From Halobellus sp. LT62 (GTDB taxonomy: Archaea; Halobacteriota; Halobacteria; Halobacteriales; Haloferacaceae), in the NCBI RefSeq assembly GCF_037031285.1, contig NZ_JAYEZO010000002.1, forward strand, positions 1,178,001 to 1,242,000: a DNA stretch of 64,000 nt. The letters are read 5' to 3'. Shown here in pieces: positions 43,078 to 50,226 of this stretch. A model generated the notes under the pieces. That model saw nothing but the letters and a program-made list of their open reading frames with translations, did no database searches and was not told the DNA's origin. Both the position numbers and the translations under genes were made by a program. Numbering within the stretch: position 1 is the first letter of the stretch; every line of letters starts with the position of its first letter.

Positions 43078-43535
43078 TGCGCGTTCTCCCCGACATCAAC
43101 GCGCTCGCGATCCAGTTGATCGACGATCATCCGGGACACCCGTACGTCGCAGAGCGACTCGTTCCGGCCCTCGAAGGCGATCGGACGCTACTGATGTTCG
43201 GATACCTTCCGCTTCGCGTGCAGTGGGTTCTCGAAGAACTCGATTTCTCGACCGTTCAGGCTCGAAACGCCGTGACGTCGCTGCTTCAATACCCGATGGA
43301 ATCTGTCGAAGTCACCCCCGAGACGGTTCTCGACGCCTACGAAATCAGCGCCGAAAAGAACCACGATGTCTACGACTGTTTTTACGTCGCCCTCGCGCGG
43401 CGTGCGAACGCCGATGCACTCGTCACGACGGATCGCGACTTCGAGACGCTCTGTGATGACGAGCCCTTCGAGTACGTGAATCCGGTCCCGCAATCCGTCT
43501 TATCGGAGTTCCACACCGTGAACGAGGACCGATAA
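43077..43535 (+). CDS. PIN-domain toxin, VapC-like
   Basis: A 152-aa PIN protein. Acidic residues of the metal site are seen in LPDINALA (Asp6), VYDCFYVALA (Asp in the third motif) and TTDRDF (fourth motif). VapC-type toxins cut tRNA or rRNA. It is coupled to the AbrB-type antitoxin by a one-base overlap. A long hydrophobic stretch near residues 40-55 distinguishes it from short VapC toxins. Confidence 0.8.
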   Translation: MRVLPDINALAIQLIDDHPGHPYVAERLVPALEGDRTLLMFGYLPLRVQWVLEELDFSTVQARNAVTSLLQYPMESVEVTPETVLDAYEISAEKNHDVYDCFYVALARRANADALVTTDRDFETLCDDEPFEYVNPVPQSVLSEFHTVNEDR

Positions 43536-43547
43536 CCGCCGAAAGTA

Positions 43548-44039
43548 TCAGTCCAATCGTGCTGGATCGACCCCGAACGGACTCTCCGCCTCCCGCCAGT
43601 CCCAGCCCGGCAGCCGGGTCTGAAAGCCCGCCGCGAGCGCGGCGTCGAGGTCGTCGACGCCCGCGCCGCCCTCCGTGTGCGTCGTCACGTCGGCGTAGTG
43701 GAACGTCGCCTGCGCGAGCAGCGACAGCGGCGTCCCGCCGGCGATGGTCGCCGCGAGCTCCCGCCCGAGCACCTCGTCGACGACGAATCCCGGGTAGTCG
43801 CCCTCGACGTCCAAGTCTCGGAGCAGCGCGACGTAGCCCGCGACGTTGACCGCGACCTCGCCGTCGACGAAGACCGCTTGGACCTCCTCGCGGTACGCCG
43901 TCGTGGAGACGCGGTCGACGTCGGTCTCGAACAGCTCCCCCAGTCGTCCGCGCGTCTCGTTGATCAGCGGGACGACCGTCTCGGCTCGGTCCCGGACCCA
44001 CGTTGCTTCGTCCGCGACACGCTCTGGTGTGACCTTCAT
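43548..44039 (-). CDS. Conserved-looking haloarchaeal protein of unknown function
   Basis: A 163-aa acidic soluble protein, MKVTPERVADEATWVRD at the start. It has a central strand FVDGEVAVNVAGYVALLRD and a helical C-terminal half with LAQATFHYADV. There is no recognised motif or signal peptide. Base and amino-acid use match native haloarchaeal genes, so it is probably real. It is divergent from the aCPSF1 leader and convergent with the PIN gene. Function not assigned. Confidence 0.55.
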   Translation of the reverse strand: MKVTPERVADEATWVRDRAETVVPLINETRGRLGELFETDVDRVSTTAYREEVQAVFVDGEVAVNVAGYVALLRDLDVEGDYPGFVVDEVLGRELAATIAGGTPLSLLAQATFHYADVTTHTEGGAGVDDLDAALAAGFQTRLPGWDWREAESPFGVDPARLD

Positions 44040-44081
44040 ACGTCCCCTGAGACCCGCTCGGGGTTTCGGTTTTGCGAAGGC

Positions 44082-44088
44082 TTTTATA
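44082..44088 (+). promoter_or_regulatory. TATA box TTTTATA upstream of aCPSF1
   Basis: A clear box A that would give a start near 44112, about 275 nt before the aCPSF1 ATG. This implies a long leader, unusual here where most promoters look leaderless. Confidence 0.55.
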
Positions 44089-44183
44089 CGCAGGCGGATC
44101 TATCTCGGAGCAAGCGGGTTTTCCCTGTCTCCCCACAGTCAGGACCGCCAGACATCGTCATTCGCGACGCACTACGTAGTCCT

Positions 44184-44393
44184 ATGCTCTCTCACGCGAC
44201 ACCGTCGTTCCACCTCACTCACGAGAACCCGGCGGTTCACTCCACTCACACGAACCCGTCGGGCCACTCCACTCACGCGACACCGTCGCCGTCCCCCGAC
44301 GGAGTGTGTGTGCGGTCGCGTCGACTGCAGCGACAGAGAACCCCGATCAACCGTCCGTCTGCGACGATCACGACGGAACGCTCTCAGTTATGA
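44184..44393 (+). CDS. Candidate 69-aa upstream ORF with nonapeptide repeats
   Basis: An open frame from ATG 44184 to a TGA that overlaps the aCPSF1 ATG (ATGA). Residues 2-37 are four 9-residue units rich in His, Thr, Ser and Pro, such as STHTNPSGH and STHATPSPS. It is not acidic and is unlike normal haloarchaeal proteins. No Shine-Dalgarno-like sequence precedes it. It could be a leader peptide coupling translation into aCPSF1, or a chance frame over a DNA repeat. Confidence 0.35.
   Translation: MLSHATPSFHLTHENPAVHSTHTNPSGHSTHATPSPSPDGVCVRSRRLQRQRTPINRPSATITTERSQL
44187..44294. repeat. Four tandem 27-bp repeats in the aCPSF1 leader
   Basis: Units at 44187-44213, 44214-44240, 44241-44267 and 44268-44294. 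The shared core is CACTCACxCGAxxCCGxCG, with substitutions between copies and no spacers. Twenty-seven bp is a multiple of three, so all units keep one reading frame. Confidence 0.75.
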
Positions 44394-46309
44394 GTTCAGT
44401 AGATACGCAACTCGAGGAGTTGAAAGCAGAAGTCACAGCGGAGCTCCCCGCCGACATCTCCGTGTCGGACGTCACCTACGAGGGGCCGGAACTGGTCATC
44501 TACACGCGCGATCCGAAGCGGTTCGCCCGAAACAGTGACCTCGTCCGCGACCTCGCGGGAAAGTTCCGCAAACGAATCACCGTCCGACCGGATCCAGCCG
44601 CGTTATCGCCGCCGGACGAAGCGAGGGACCGAATTCTCGACGTCATTCCGGAGGAGGCGGGCGTCACCGACCTCGACTTCCACGAGGACATCGGCGAAGT
44701 CGTCATCGAGGCCCAAAAGCCGGGAATGGTCATCGGCCGTCACGGCGCGACGCTGCGCGAGATCACCCAAGAGGTCGGCTGGACGCCCGAGGTCGTTCGG
44801 ACGCCGCCGATCGAGTCCTCGACGGTCTCGAACGTCCGCAACTTCCTCAAGCAGGAGCGCGACGAGCGCCGACAGGTCCTCGAACGGGTCGGCAGACAGA
44901 TCCACCGCGAACAGCTCTCCGACGAGGAGTGGGTCCGGATCACGACCCTCGGCTGTTGCCGGGAGGTCGGCCGCGCGTCGTTCATCCTCTCGACCGCCGA
45001 GACGCGGATCCTCATCGACTGCGGCGACAAGCCCGGTTCCGACGACGCCCCCTACCTGCAGGTCCCCGAGGCCCTCGGCGCGGGCGCGAACTCGCTCGAC
45101 GCGGTCGTGCTCACACACGCCCACCTCGATCACTCCGCGCTGATTCCGCTGCTGTTCAAGTACGGCTACGACGGTCCGATCTACACGACCGAACCGACGC
45201 GGGACCTGATGGGTCTGCTCCAACTGGACTACCTCGACGTCGCCGCCAAGGAGGGTCGCACGCCGCCCTACGAGTCGGAGATGGTTCGGGAGGCGATCAA
45301 ACACACCATCCCGATCGAGTACGGCGACGTGACCGACATCGCGCCGGACGTGAAGCTGACGCTCCACAACGCCGGACACATCCTCGGCTCGGCGGTCACG
45401 CACTTCCACATCGGCGACGGCCTCTACAACGTCGCGTTCTCCGGCGACATCCACTACGACGACACCCGGCTGTTCAACGGCGCGGTCAACGACTTCCCGC
45501 GCGTCGAGACGCTCGTGTTGGAGTCGACTTACGGCGGCCGCAACGACTACCAGACCGATCAGGAGGACGCCGAACGGAAACTGATTGAAGCGATCAACGA
45601 GACGCACGACCGCGGTGGGAAGGTCGTAATTCCGGCCTTCGCCGTCGGGCGCTCCCAAGAGATGATGCTCGTCCTCGAGGAGGCGATGCGCACGGGGAAA
45701 ATCCCGAGTATGCCCGTCCATTTGGACGGGATGATCTGGGAGGCGACCGCGATCCACACCACGTATCCGGAGTACCTCCGCGACGACCTCCGCGATCGGA
45801 TCTTCCACGAGGACGACAACCCGTTCCTCGCCGACGAGTTCAACCACATCGACGGCGGCGACGACGAGCGACAGGAGGTCGCAGACGGCGATCCCTGCAT
45901 CGTCCTCTCGACCTCGGGGATGGTCACCGGCGGCCCGATTATGTCGTGGCTGCGCCACGTCGGCCCCGATCCGGACTCGCGGCTGCTCTTCGTCGGCTAT
46001 CAGGCACAGGGAACGCTCGGGCGTCGCATCCAGAACGGGTGGGACGAGATCCCGGTGGAAGGCGACCGCGTCGGTCGCTCGGACACGCTGCAATTGGAAA
46101 TGGACGTCAAGACCGTCGACGGCTTCTCCGGGCACGCCGACCGACAGGGCCTCGAGAACTTCGTGAAGACGATGAACCCCCGTCCCGAGAAGATTCTCTG
46201 CGTTCACGGCGACGAGCGCTCGGTACAGGACCTCTCTTCCGGACTGTATCACGACTACAACCTGCGGACGTTCGCGCCGAAGAACCTCGAAACGTTCCGG
46301 TTCCGCTAA
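44390..46309 (+). CDS. aCPSF1/FttA: beta-CASP ribonuclease and transcription termination factor
   Basis: A 639-aa protein from the ATG at 44390. Residues 1-145 hold two KH domains (second one with VIGRHGATLREI). The metallo-beta-lactamase domain carries the HxHxDH zinc motif (LTHAHLDHSAL). The beta-CASP domain follows (VIPAFAVGRSQEMMLVLEEA) and the C-terminus ends in HADRQGLENFV and VHGDERSV. aCPSF1 (FttA) cuts nascent RNA at U-rich 3' ends and drives termination in archaea, as shown for the family. The leader is long and carries a 27-bp repeat array. Confidence 0.95.
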   Translation: MSSVDTQLEELKAEVTAELPADISVSDVTYEGPELVIYTRDPKRFARNSDLVRDLAGKFRKRITVRPDPAALSPPDEARDRILDVIPEEAGVTDLDFHEDIGEVVIEAQKPGMVIGRHGATLREITQEVGWTPEVVRTPPIESSTVSNVRNFLKQERDERRQVLERVGRQIHREQLSDEEWVRITTLGCCREVGRASFILSTAETRILIDCGDKPGSDDAPYLQVPEALGAGANSLDAVVLTHAHLDHSALIPLLFKYGYDGPIYTTEPTRDLMGLLQLDYLDVAAKEGRTPPYESEMVREAIKHTIPIEYGDVTDIAPDVKLTLHNAGHILGSAVTHFHIGDGLYNVAFSGDIHYDDTRLFNGAVNDFPRVETLVLESTYGGRNDYQTDQEDAERKLIEAINETHDRGGKVVIPAFAVGRSQEMMLVLEEAMRTGKIPSMPVHLDGMIWEATAIHTTYPEYLRDDLRDRIFHEDDNPFLADEFNHIDGGDDERQEVADGDPCIVLSTSGMVTGGPIMSWLRHVGPDPDSRLLFVGYQAQGTLGRRIQNGWDEIPVEGDRVGRSDTLQLEMDVKTVDGFSGHADRQGLENFVKTMNPRPEKILCVHGDERSVQDLSSGLYHDYNLRTFAPKNLETFRFR

Positions 46310-46350
46310 TCTGGCCGCCGATCGCCCTCGCGAGTCGGGGCCGGACGGTT

Positions 46351-46420
46351 TTCGACGGGATTCGACGGGATTCGGGTTTCGACGGGACCCGACGGGATCC
46401 GACGGGACCAGACGCGACTA
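46351..46420. repeat. Seven near-copies of a 10-bp unit (TTCGACGGGA)
   Basis: Starting at 46351, units of ten bases repeat (CGACGGGA with two variable bases) to about 46420; the third and last copies are diverged. The array lies between the aCPSF1 stop and the methylglyoxal synthase start. The 10-bp period matches the DNA helix. Confidence 0.55.
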
Positions 46421-46454
46421 CAACCTTCTTGGTCGACGACGGAGACGGTGAGAT

Positions 46455-46862
46455 ATGCGTCTCGCGCTGATCGCGCACGACGAGAAGAAACCGGACATCA
46501 TCGAGTTCGCGCGGAACCGACGGGCGGAGTTAGAACGCTTCGACCTGATGGCGACGGGGACGACGGGCAAGCGACTACAGGAGTCGACAGGGCTCGATAT
46601 CGAGCGAAAGCAGTCGGGGCCGTTCGGCGGCGATATGCAGATCGGCGCGGAGATCGCCGACGAGACCTGCGACGGCGTGATATTCCTGCGCGACCCGCTC
46701 ACCGCACAGCCGCACGAACCCGATATCACCGCGCTGCTTCGGATCTGCGACGTCCACGCGATCCCGCTGGCGACGAATCTCGCGAGCGCGGACGCCGTCC
46801 TCGACGAACTCGTCCGGACGCTCGACGCCGGAGCGTCCGGACCGCGCGACTCTCAGGACTGA
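46455..46862 (+). CDS. mgsA: Methylglyoxal synthase
   Basis: A 135-aa protein. [16 protein letters not shown] at the start, TGTTG near residue 36, the catalytic-loop GGDMQIG near 60 and [12 protein letters not shown] near 80 match MgsA. It converts dihydroxyacetone phosphate to methylglyoxal with loss of phosphate, a bypass of lower glycolysis. Length is normal. It is 145 nt downstream of aCPSF1, with a repeat array in that gap. Confidence 0.92.
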   Translation: MRLALIAHDEKKPDIIEFARNRRAELERFDLMATGTTGKRLQESTGLDIERKQSGPFGGDMQIGAEIADETCDGVIFLRDPLTAQPHEPDITALLRICDVHAIPLATNLASADAVLDELVRTLDAGASGPRDSQD

Positions 46863-46908
46863 GAACCGCGCCGCGAGACTTAATCCGGAGAGCGTTCAAC
46901 CGCTCGGT

Positions 46909-47391
46909 ATGTCCCGCCGGCTCTCCATCGCCGTCCGCCTCGCGCTCGTGATCGCGCTCGTCGCCTCGGTCGCGACGGTCGGCATCGCACCGGTCACGGC
47001 GCAGTCGGGCGATTCCTCAACCGGTTCCGAGAGTACGGAGGAGGCTGACGACCGGCACTGTTTCCCCGGGGGCGGACACGACCTCGGGATCGGCGACGGG
47101 AACCCGCACATCGACGTGACCGTTCACACGTCGCTTTTCACCTCCGCGCCGCCGAGCGCGCTCGGCTTGTCCGCTCGGGGAGTCGCGCTCGACAGCGACA
47201 TCGTCGAACTGCGAACGGGGGTCGTCTTCGAGGGCGTCCCCGACGGTGCGTCGGTCGACGCGGTCTGGAACGCCTTCGCGATCCTCTTCGACTATCAGCT
47301 CTCCTTACCGATGTTCGCAGACAGCGTCGACGACTCCACGTACGAACCGACCGGCGGGCCGGTGTCGGGCGTCGAGACGCGGGGGTGCTGA
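46909..47391 (+). CDS. Secreted protein of unknown function
   Basis: A 160-aa protein with an N-terminal Sec-type signal (hydrophobic residues 8-29, ending APVTAQS). The mature part has a Cys (DRHCFPGGG) near residue 50 and a terminal Cys, which may form a disulfide, and a beta-rich segment (IVELRTGVVFEGV). I do not recognise the family. It is the only exported protein here without a Tat motif. It lies in tandem after mgsA. Confidence 0.6.
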   Translation: MSRRLSIAVRLALVIALVASVATVGIAPVTAQSGDSSTGSESTEEADDRHCFPGGGHDLGIGDGNPHIDVTVHTSLFTSAPPSALGLSARGVALDSDIVELRTGVVFEGVPDGASVDAVWNAFAILFDYQLSLPMFADSVDDSTYEPTGGPVSGVETRGC

Positions 47392-47404
47392 TGCTGCTGT
47401 CGGG

Positions 47405-48280
47405 TCACTCAGCTGCGGCGTCAGCCGGGTCGACGACCGTCTCATCGACCTCGTCGACACCGACTCGGTCGCACAGGTCGTACAGTGGGCACGCCTCGGG
47501 ACCGTCCAGACACGCCGGCTTTCGCGCCGTGCAGTACTCGCGGCCGAACTGGATCATCGCGGTGTGCCCAAAGCCGCACTTGGGGCCGGGCACGTCGGCT
47601 TCGAGGTGCTCGCGGACGGTCTCGTGATCCGCGTCCGCGGGCGCGAGACCCATCCGCCGCGCGATCCGGTGGACGTGCGTGTCGACGGGGAAGACGCCGC
47701 CGCGCCCGCCCGCGAAGAGGAGCACGCAGTCGGCGGTCTTCGGGCCGACACCGTGGATGTCGAGCAGTGCCTCGCGGACCTCGTCGGGGTCGCCCTCGCG
47801 CACGAACGCGTCGAATTCGTCTCGCCCGCCGTACTCCTCGCGGATGCGCTCGGCCGCGCCGACGATCATCTCCGACTTTTGATTATACAGCCCGGCCGAG
47901 GAGATGGTCTCGGCGAGTTCGGACTGTTCCGCGTCGGCGAGGGCCGTCACGAGATCGGCGTCGTCTTCACGGGTCGCGCCGCCCTCGCGGGTCGCTTCGC
48001 TCCCCGCTCGTGTCGTCGAGGCGCGCTGCGCCTCGCTCCCGTACCGCTCCATCAGCGCGTCGTGGGCGGGCTGGCTGGCGACGTCGCTTGTGTTCTGCGA
48101 GAGGATCGTCCGAACGAGCGACTCGAAGGCGTCCTTGCCGCCGTACGTCTTCTGCCAGTACAACTCGCCGAGTTCGTCGACGACGGCCTCCGCGCGCGTC
48201 CCTGTCTCGCCGGGTGCGAACGCGACCTCGACGCTCCCCTCTTCGCCGCCGCTGATGTTCTCTCGGGGTTCCTCGGGCAT
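47405..48280 (-). CDS. nth: Endonuclease III (HhH-GPD DNA glycosylase)
   Basis: A 291-aa protein. The helix-hairpin-helix is HGVGPKTADCVLLFA with the catalytic Lys, and VDTHVHR holds the catalytic Asp. Four cysteines near the C-terminus (REYC, KPAC, EAC, LYDLC) are a probable 4Fe-4S site, with spacing C-x6-C-x6-C-x5-C; the middle gap is longer than the usual x2. It removes oxidised pyrimidines. An acidic insert of about 35 residues (near 80-115) splits the N-terminal domain. Confidence 0.9.
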   Translation of the reverse strand: MPEEPRENISGGEEGSVEVAFAPGETGTRAEAVVDELGELYWQKTYGGKDAFESLVRTILSQNTSDVASQPAHDALMERYGSEAQRASTTRAGSEATREGGATREDDADLVTALADAEQSELAETISSAGLYNQKSEMIVGAAERIREEYGGRDEFDAFVREGDPDEVREALLDIHGVGPKTADCVLLFAGGRGGVFPVDTHVHRIARRMGLAPADADHETVREHLEADVPGPKCGFGHTAMIQFGREYCTARKPACLDGPEACPLYDLCDRVGVDEVDETVVDPADAAAE

Positions 48281-48322
48281 ATCGATCCCTTCGCTGCCGG
48301 TGGAAAAAAGCCGTCGGCCGCG

Positions 48323-48769
48323 TCACTCCACGTCGACGACCAACTCGAATCGGAGGTCCGCACCGTCCGCGAGCGCGTCGACGAGGTCGCGGTCGAGGTC
48401 TCCGGCGGCAGCGCTGCCGCCGACCAGAACCGTCCGGTCGTCGACGTAGTCGCTCGTGCGACCGACGTGACTCCGCTCGTTCTCGAAGGAGAGTTCCGGG
48501 TCTCCCCGGCCGGTGATCGTCTCCTCGTACGTCTCGCCGCTCTCGGTCGTCGCGGTGAGCGTCACGGTGATCGTCGCCTCGGGATCGCGGCACGCCTCGA
48601 CGAACGCGTCGTCGAAGTCCGCGGGCACGCGATCGGCCTCGACGGCGAGGATGCAGTCTCCGGCCGGGGTGAGCCAGTCGTCGCTCGTCACCTCGAGGGT
48701 GCTGCCGTGCCGTGCGGTCACGTTTTCGTGGCCACGCGCGCGGACGACTTCGCGCTCTCGCTCTCGCAT
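48323..48769 (-). CDS. DUF371 family protein
   Basis: A 148-aa protein from the ATG at 48769. It has the DUF371 pattern: RARGHENVTARHGSTLEVT, then DCILAVEADRVPADF, and GDPELSFENERS with SDYVDDRTVLVGGSAAA near the end. The family is archaeal and of unknown function. It is soluble. A 42-nt gap separates its stop from the endonuclease III start, so both may share a transcript. Confidence 0.8.
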   Translation of the reverse strand: MREREREVVRARGHENVTARHGSTLEVTSDDWLTPAGDCILAVEADRVPADFDDAFVEACRDPEATITVTLTATTESGETYEETITGRGDPELSFENERSHVGRTSDYVDDRTVLVGGSAAAGDLDRDLVDALADGADLRFELVVDVE

Positions 48770-48853
48770 ACTGGACTGTCTGCGACGGGACGGTAAGTCT
48801 CGCTCGATCTTCCGCTCCGCGTCTGGTGTCCGTGTGAACTGATACCATCGCTC

Positions 48854-48861
48854 TTTATATA
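48854..48861. promoter_or_regulatory. TATA box TTTATATA
   Basis: It can read in both directions: right towards the hairpin at 48885, or left towards DUF371, 85 nt away. Strand is not settled. Confidence 0.4.
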
Positions 48862-48944
48862 TTCCACACAATCAGTGGGAAACACTCACACGGGGCGTAC
48901 GAGGGGTGTGAGAGAGGTTTTCAGCCGCTCCGACTACCGGTAGA

Positions 48945-48951
48945 TTTATAT
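48945..48951 (+). promoter_or_regulatory. TATA box TTTATAT for the coiled-coil gene
   Basis: It lies about 155 nt before the ATG at 49104, so the transcript would have a leader. A short GAGG stretch about 12 nt before the ATG could act as a ribosome-binding site. Confidence 0.45.
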
Positions 48952-49103
48952 TTGGTAGACATCAATGAATAGTCACCAGAGCGCCTCCGGCGTTCCGGCG
49001 GCACAGCACGCAGAATGATCGGGAATTCTTATCCACGGTTGACAGCGATCGACGAGCGGCCGCCACGGTCCGGAGCGGTGATGGTATCGAGGATTGATCA
49101 CGT

Positions 49104-50027
49104 ATGGTGACGAAGCAAGACGTTCTTGACGAATACGACGTACAGGCACTAGAAGAATCTGACAACATCGAGCTCACAGACGAAAAGCTCGAAAACGGCT
49201 CGAAGGGGCAGCTCATCAAGGTTGCCGGCCAGCTTCGAGACCGACGAAACGACCTGAACCAGATGGCCTCCGAGCGCGCCTCCAAGCGCGACGACCTCAA
49301 CGCCAAAACGCGCGAGAAGGTCGACGAGGCCCAAGAGCACCGCGAGAAACGCGACGAGCTCAACGAGCAGGTCCAAGAACACAAAGAGAGCCGTAACGAG
49401 CTCAACGCGAAGGCAAACGAGCTGTTCGACAAAGTCGAGCAGATGAAGTCCGAGCTCGAGCTCGACGACGGCAAGGACATCGAGGAGCTCCAAGAGGAGA
49501 TCGAGCAACTCGAATTCCGCCAGCAGACCGAAGTCCTCTCGACGGAGGACGAGCGCGAACTCATCGAGAAGATCGAGGACAAGCGCGAAGAGCTCAGCGA
49601 GAAGAAGGAGAAAGTCGACGACAGCGGTGAACTCGAAGAGCTCATCGAAGAGGCAGAAGAGGTCCGATCGGAGGCCTCCCAGCACCACCAGAAGGTGACT
49701 GAGCTCGCCGACGAGGCCCAAGAGCACCACAACCAGATGATCGAGGCCTACCGCGAGGCCGACGACATCCGCGACGAGGCCGACGCGATGCACGAGCTGT
49801 TCGTCGAAGCCCAAGAGGCCGCCGACCGCCACCACGAGGACTTCGTCCGCGTGCAAAAGCGCCTCCGCGAGCTCGACAAGCAGGAAGAGCAGGAGCGCGA
49901 GGACGAGCGCGCCGAGGAGCGCGAGGCCGCCAAGGAGGAGGCCGAGGAGATCTACCAGAAGTTCAAGGAAGGCGAGACCCTCGACACCGAGGACCTGATG
50001 AAGCTCCAGAAGACGGGGCTTCTCTAG
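49104..50027 (+). CDS. Coiled-coil protein, COG1340-like
   Basis: A 307-aa protein made almost wholly of charged heptads (residues 30-285), with Glu, Lys, Arg and Gln dominant. There are no membrane segments. The C-terminal tail is IYQKFKEGETLDTEDLMKLQ. COG1340-type coiled coils are widespread in archaea; their role is not settled, with a ribosome or cell-structure link sometimes suggested. The gene has its own leader and is followed by a strong terminator. Confidence 0.75.
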   Translation: MVTKQDVLDEYDVQALEESDNIELTDEKLENGSKGQLIKVAGQLRDRRNDLNQMASERASKRDDLNAKTREKVDEAQEHREKRDELNEQVQEHKESRNELNAKANELFDKVEQMKSELELDDGKDIEELQEEIEQLEFRQQTEVLSTEDERELIEKIEDKREELSEKKEKVDDSGELEELIEEAEEVRSEASQHHQKVTELADEAQEHHNQMIEAYREADDIRDEADAMHELFVEAQEAADRHHEDFVRVQKRLRELDKQEEQEREDERAEEREAAKEEAEEIYQKFKEGETLDTEDLMKLQKTGLL

Positions 50028-50058
50028 ACGCCGGAGTCTGCGGCGATCTGCTGACGGT

Positions 50059-50087
50059 TCGGCCGCGCGGCCGATTTTTTTCTTTTT
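50059..50087 (+). terminator. Stem-loop plus T-rich terminator
   Basis: TCGGCC and GGCCGA enclose GCGC, followed by seven T, C and five T. This is the clearest intrinsic-type terminator in the window, 31 nt after the coiled-coil stop. Confidence 0.8.
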
Positions 50088-50226
50088 CATCTTGGGACAG
50101 CGTCGATTTTTCACCGAGAGAGCGTCGCTCGTCTCGCCGATAGTGTAAACCCGACCGGCGTCGTAGTTCGAGGAGGGTCCGACCGGACCGCCACCAAGAA
50201 GATGTGACACCGTCGGATTCCGCACT

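Larger units (their letters stand above)
48770..49103. other. Gene-free stretch with two TATA-like boxes
   Basis: A 334-nt gap without a believable ORF. TTTATATA occurs at 48854-48861, CTCACAC and GTGTGAG form a hairpin at 48885-48912, and TTTATAT occurs at 48945-48951. The second box would give a leader of about 130 nt for the coiled-coil gene. A possible small RNA could start near 48885. Confidence 0.45.

Noticed and set aside
44187-44294. CRISPR-like array
   Set aside because: The 27-bp units are gapless and diverged, with no spacers or cas genes.
43677-44393. 238-codon frame running into the aCPSF1 leader
   Set aside because: Its first two thirds are antisense to the 163-aa gene. Only the part from ATG 44184 merits mention as a uORF.
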